Source: Bacillus cereus (GTDB taxonomy: Bacteria; Bacillota; Bacilli; Bacillales; Bacillaceae_G). From it: a stretch of DNA of 64,000 nucleotides. Every line of letters begins with the position of its first letter. Positions within the stretch are counted from its first letter, which is position 1. Location: contig NZ_CP089518.1 in the NCBI RefSeq assembly GCF_025917685.1, positions 535,001 to 599,000 on the forward strand. The letters run 5' to 3'. Under the pieces are notes generated by a model. It did no database searches, had not been told where the DNA came from, and saw only the letters and a list, made by a program, of their open reading frames with translations. Position numbers and translations under genes: made by a program. Positions 60,903 through 64,000 of the stretch are shown one piece after another.

Positions 60903-62774
60903 ATGCAACACCGTAAAAGACTATCTATACCAGGAGTAATGAGACATTCCTTTCAAACTGTACAATTTGCTTTTTGGAATGTGCTAACATTTCAGCTCGT
61001 CTATAAATTGTTAGCTGCAATCGTATTTATCCCCCTCTTAGGTATTATTTTCAATAAGTTATTGTACTTTGGTGGTTATGCAAATGCGACAAATGATGAA
61101 TTAGTAGCATTTTTGAAAACACCATATGGGATTTTGGCGATTGTAATTTTATCGATACTAGCATTGTTTCTTATTTTTACGGAATTTGCAGTGCTTATTA
61201 TTATTTCGTATTTCGCTCATAAAAGGCAAAAGGTAAGATTACGTCCGATTTTGTATAAAACAGTAACGTATTTACCTTCTCTTTTTACATATTGCTTACC
61301 AGGATTTGTGTTGTATGCAGTTGTGCTATTACCGCTATTAAGTATGGGATATAAATCTGCATTAATTCCTGAAATTCAAATTCCTAATTTTATTACAGGT
61401 GAACTATTTAAGACGACAATGGGTCAGGTTGGCTATTATGCTTTCTTTGCTGTAGTTGCTTATTTAAATCTTCGTTGGATTTTTGTGTTACCTATTATTG
61501 TATTAGAAGAAAAACCATTTCGCACGGCAGCACGTAAAAGTGCGAACTTAGTAAAAGAAAGCTTTTTTAAAGTGTTGTTCTTTTTAGTAGGAGTTTTCAT
61601 CTCTGTAGGAATGGTCTTTCTTTTATTTATAGGAGTGTATTTACTCTGTTTATGGGGCGTATACGAATTTACGAACCCAGAAGGGACATTTGCGCTATTA
61701 GCGGAGTCAACGATTTCAGTCTTCTTAACGAGTACATTGTATTTATTCAGCTTCATTATGACGCCGTTTTATATTATGGCGTTAACAAGATTATACTTAC
61801 AGAAAGTTTCGGTTGAAGATGTTTTATTAGAAGAAGGATTAGATTATTCAAAAACAAAAGCAGATAAATGTTTCTTTAAAAAACACCGTTGGAAATTTAT
61901 TGGTGTATATATCGTGGGGATTATTACTGCTGGAATGATCGTTGCCTTCATTGTGACCTTTATTTCAAACACATATAAAGAACCAATTATTATGGCGCAC
62001 CGTGGATATATATCAAAAGGTGTAGAGAATACGAAAGAAGCAGTACAAGGTGCCATTGATGCAAAAGCAGACTATGCAGAAATAGATGTTTTGCAAACGA
62101 AAGATGGCGAACTAGCGGTCATACATGATTTGAAGTTGAAACGTCTTGCGAATGCGAATGTGCATGTATCGGATTTGACGATGGATGAGCTAAGAAAGCT
62201 TACTCTTAGTCAAGATGGATTCTCGGGACAAATAAGTACACTTGATGAGATCATTAAGCTTGCAAAAGGCAAAATAAAACTTAATATAGAAGTGAAACTT
62301 CACGGTAATGAGAAGGATTTCGTAAAGAAAGTACTAAAAACAATTAAAGAGAACGATTTTGAGAAACAATGTGTAATTCAAACGTTACATTATCCGCTTA
62401 TTAAAGAGTTTAAGCGTGCAAATCCGGATATAAAAGTAGGGTATGTATTGTTTGCAAGCAGGGCTAATTTAAAGAATGTACAGGCGGATTTCTATGTAGC
62501 AGAAGAATATATGTTAAATAAACGCCTAGTGAAAGAAGCGAGAAAGCTAAATAAACCACTTTACGTATGGACAGTAAATGATATGGAAAGTTTAAAGGCA
62601 TATTATAAGTTAAACGTGGATGGTATCATTACCGATTACCCTGAAGACGCACGCGAAACAATTAAGATGTTAAAAGAGCAAGAAGATCGTGAAAGTGACA
62701 TGTTTGATAAAATTTCTGAAACGACAGAAGATTTATTCTCAAAGTTATTTATAAGTTATCCAGCTGCTGGCTAA
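60903..62774 (+). CDS. Membrane glycerophosphodiester phosphodiesterase
   Basis: The 623-residue protein joins an N-terminal membrane domain with about seven segments (residues 1-350, GPDPase membrane type) to a C-terminal extracellular GDPD domain (about 362-605). Catalytic motifs are AHRGYISKGVENT, where H and E are metal or acid-base residues, AEIDVLQTKDGELAVIHD, and LNIEVKL; the barrel closes with WTVNDMESLKAYY and DGIITDYPE. It hydrolyses glycerophosphodiesters to glycerol-3-phosphate and an alcohol, possibly feeding the Ugp-type importer at 33006. GGAGGA precedes ATG 60903; GTG 60891 lies inside that site. Confidence 0.9.
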   Translation: MQHRKRLSIPGVMRHSFQTVQFAFWNVLTFQLVYKLLAAIVFIPLLGIIFNKLLYFGGYANATNDELVAFLKTPYGILAIVILSILALFLIFTEFAVLIIISYFAHKRQKVRLRPILYKTVTYLPSLFTYCLPGFVLYAVVLLPLLSMGYKSALIPEIQIPNFITGELFKTTMGQVGYYAFFAVVAYLNLRWIFVLPIIVLEEKPFRTAARKSANLVKESFFKVLFFLVGVFISVGMVFLLFIGVYLLCLWGVYEFTNPEGTFALLAESTISVFLTSTLYLFSFIMTPFYIMALTRLYLQKVSVEDVLLEEGLDYSKTKADKCFFKKHRWKFIGVYIVGIITAGMIVAFIVTFISNTYKEPIIMAHRGYISKGVENTKEAVQGAIDAKADYAEIDVLQTKDGELAVIHDLKLKRLANANVHVSDLTMDELRKLTLSQDGFSGQISTLDEIIKLAKGKIKLNIEVKLHGNEKDFVKKVLKTIKENDFEKQCVIQTLHYPLIKEFKRANPDIKVGYVLFASRANLKNVQADFYVAEEYMLNKRLVKEARKLNKPLYVWTVNDMESLKAYYKLNVDGIITDYPEDARETIKMLKEQEDRESDMFDKISETTEDLFSKLFISYPAAG

Positions 62775-62796
62775 ATGCTAGTAGCTGTTTTTTTTA
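62760..62796 (+). terminator. Terminator after the GDPD gene
   Basis: CAGCTGCTGGC pairs with GCTAGTAGCTG (one wobble), followed by seven T. Confidence 0.82.
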
Positions 62797-63030
62797 TGAA
62801 AAGAATATATTTCTAAAGTATTGTACAAAGTAATAAGTGTATATGTATACGTAACTACTTAGTTTTTTTGCATTGTTACATTATTGTCAAATAATAAATA
62901 ATTACTATGCGTTTTGAATGGATATAATGTAAATAGAGTGATAGATAATGCGATGGTACAAATAACCCAACAGAATCAATGTTTCGTATATTTACACTAT
63001 TCTAAATATATAAACTTTAAAAAAATAGTA

Positions 63031-63067
63031 TGTTAGCGTTTTCATAACTTTTAAGTTATGCTAGAAT
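63031..63067 (+). promoter_or_regulatory. ald promoter with overlapping cre site
   Basis: TGTTAGCGTTTTCA (63031-63044) matches the cre consensus at all but one fixed position. An extended -10, TG-C-TAGAAT (63059-63067), lies 17 bp beyond a weak -35 TTTTCA inside the cre. CATAACTT and AAGTTATG form an 8-bp inverted repeat between the two (63043-63060). CcpA bound here would cover the -35. The stretch 62797-63030 before it holds nothing else that I recognise. Confidence 0.6.
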
Positions 63068-63144
63068 AAGGACATAAGTTATTAATTATTACAAAAAGAA
63101 AAAAGAATTCCTTTTTTCTGTTAATTATAAGGGGGCATTTCATT

Positions 63145-64000
63145 ATGCGTATTGGGGTACCAGCAGAAATTAAAAACAACGAAAACCGTGTGGCAATGAC
63201 ACCAGCAGGTGTTGTACATTTAATTCGTAACAATCACGAAGTATTCATTCAAAAGGGTGCAGGTTTAGGATCTGGTTTCACAGATACTCAGTATGTTGAA
63301 GCAGGAGCGAAAATTGTTGATACAGCTGAAGAAGCTTGGAACATGGAAATGGTTATGAAAGTTAAGGAACCAGTTGAAAGCGAATACAAACACTTCAGCG
63401 AAGGTTTAATCTTATTCACATATTTACACTTAGCTCCAGAACCAGAATTAACAAAAGCGTTAATCGAGAAGAAAGTTGTCGCGATTGCATATGAAACAGT
63501 ACAATTAGAAAACCGTTCTCTACCATTACTTGCACCTATGAGTGAAGTAGCTGGTCGTATGGCTGCACAAATCGGTGCACAATTCCTTGAGAAAAACAAA
63601 GGCGGTAAAGGTATCTTACTTGCAGGTGTTCCAGGGGTTAAACGTGGTAAAGTAACAATTATCGGTGGTGGACAAGCTGGTACAAATGCTGCTAAAATTG
63701 CAGTTGGACTAGGTGCGGATGTAACAATCATCGACTTAAGTGCAGAACGTCTTCGTCAATTAGATGACATTTTCGGAAACCAAGTAAAAACTTTAATGTC
63801 TAATCCTTACAATATTGCAGAAGCTGTAAAAGAATCTGATCTTGTAATCGGTGCAGTATTAATCCCAGGTGCAAAAGCGCCAAAACTTGTAACAGAAGAA
63901 ATGATTAAATCAATGGAACCAGGTTCTGTTGTTGTAGATATCGCGATTGACCAAGGTGGTATTTTCGAAACAACTGACCGTATTACAACTCATGATAACC
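63145..64000 (+). CDS. ald: Alanine dehydrogenase, N-terminal part (runs off the window)
   Basis: The enzyme interconverts L-alanine and pyruvate with NAD; in Bacillus it is used in alanine catabolism and sporulation. The 285 residues in the window include the conserved start [20 protein letters not shown], the catalytic region [11 protein letters not shown] and [28 protein letters not shown], and the Rossmann loop [11 protein letters not shown] (about 172-182). The frame has no stop before position 64000, and the family is about 370-377 residues long, so roughly 90 are missing. AAGGGGG precedes the ATG. Confidence 0.95.
   Translation, partial: MRIGVPAEIKNNENRVAMTPAGVVHLIRNNHEVFIQKGAGLGSGFTDTQYVEAGAKIVDTAEEAWNMEMVMKVKEPVESEYKHFSEGLILFTYLHLAPEPELTKALIEKKVVAIAYETVQLENRSLPLLAPMSEVAGRMAAQIGAQFLEKNKGGKGILLAGVPGVKRGKVTIIGGGQAGTNAAKIAVGLGADVTIIDLSAERLRQLDDIFGNQVKTLMSNPYNIAEAVKESDLVIGAVLIPGAKAPKLVTEEMIKSMEPGSVVVDIAIDQGGIFETTDRITTHDN

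Overview
The window looks like chromosomal DNA of the Bacillus cereus group (B. cereus, anthracis or thuringiensis). It has low GC and strong GGAGG-type ribosome binding sites. It carries a NEAT-leucine-rich-repeat surface protein like Hal of B. anthracis, a ColA-type collagenase behind a PlcR-like box, and dispersed TTTAT-flanked repeats resembling bcr1. The species call rests on recognised proteins and repeats, not on a search.

Layout. 1-3211: the end of an rRNA operon (23S 3' part, 5S), fifteen tRNA genes, and a short segment ending in a second copy of the 3' half of the last tRNA-Leu plus terminator. 3431-9941: housekeeping genes (YebC, Nudix hydrolase, monofunctional transglycosylase, DsbA-like oxidoreductase, a lone tRNA-Gly, QueG, an amidase-domain protein, TrmL). 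10042-16060: a PAS-GGDEF-EAL phosphodiesterase, then the sporulation-associated PrkA and YhbH. 16093-22467: Fur-controlled hal and PlcR-linked colA. 22567-24966: a YuaF/flotillin pair and a relic of a chemoreceptor gene. 25076-28758: citrate sensing and uptake (CitS-CitT, CitM with a cre site). 28979-32135: small lipoproteins, an ankyrin lipoprotein, a bcr1-like repeat and a GNAT protein. 32209-37283: a GlpP-ABC operon of the glycerol-3-phosphate type, behind tandem Pho-box hexamers and a structured leader. 37369-42921: a 27-residue micro-ORF, a phosphatase, an OmpR-type two-component system, a secreted helical-repeat protein with a C39-like partner, and a GrpB protein. 43070-48267: malate sensing and use (MalK-MalR, MaeN, malic enzyme), with a second chemoreceptor relic in front. 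48321-55967: a second micro-ORF, a lipoprotein, an EamA/MocR pair, two paralogous acetyltransferases, a two-component operon split by a bcr1-like element, and two convergent micro-membrane proteins. 56205-64000: FdhD, a formate dehydrogenase-like protein with a DUF1641 partner, a membrane GDPD, and the start of alanine dehydrogenase.

Themes. Organic-acid sensing with CcpA control is prominent: near-consensus cre sites lie before citM, maeN, the formate dehydrogenase and ald. Phosphate and glycerol-phosphate appear in the Pho-box/GlpP/Ugp operon and the GDPD. Surface and host-associated functions appear in hal and colA.

The most unusual observation is a 64-bp promoter module found four times with the same internal spacing: TTACA-N4-TGTAA, exactly 44 bp, then TATACT or TATTCT. 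One copy precedes the transglycosylase and two precede paralogous 27-residue micro-ORFs (about 70% identical). The fourth drives into bcr1-like repeats and then a 29-residue membrane peptide. Each contains a TGTAA-N6-GT(C/A)A repeat resembling a WalR-type site. I do not know this module as a described regulon.
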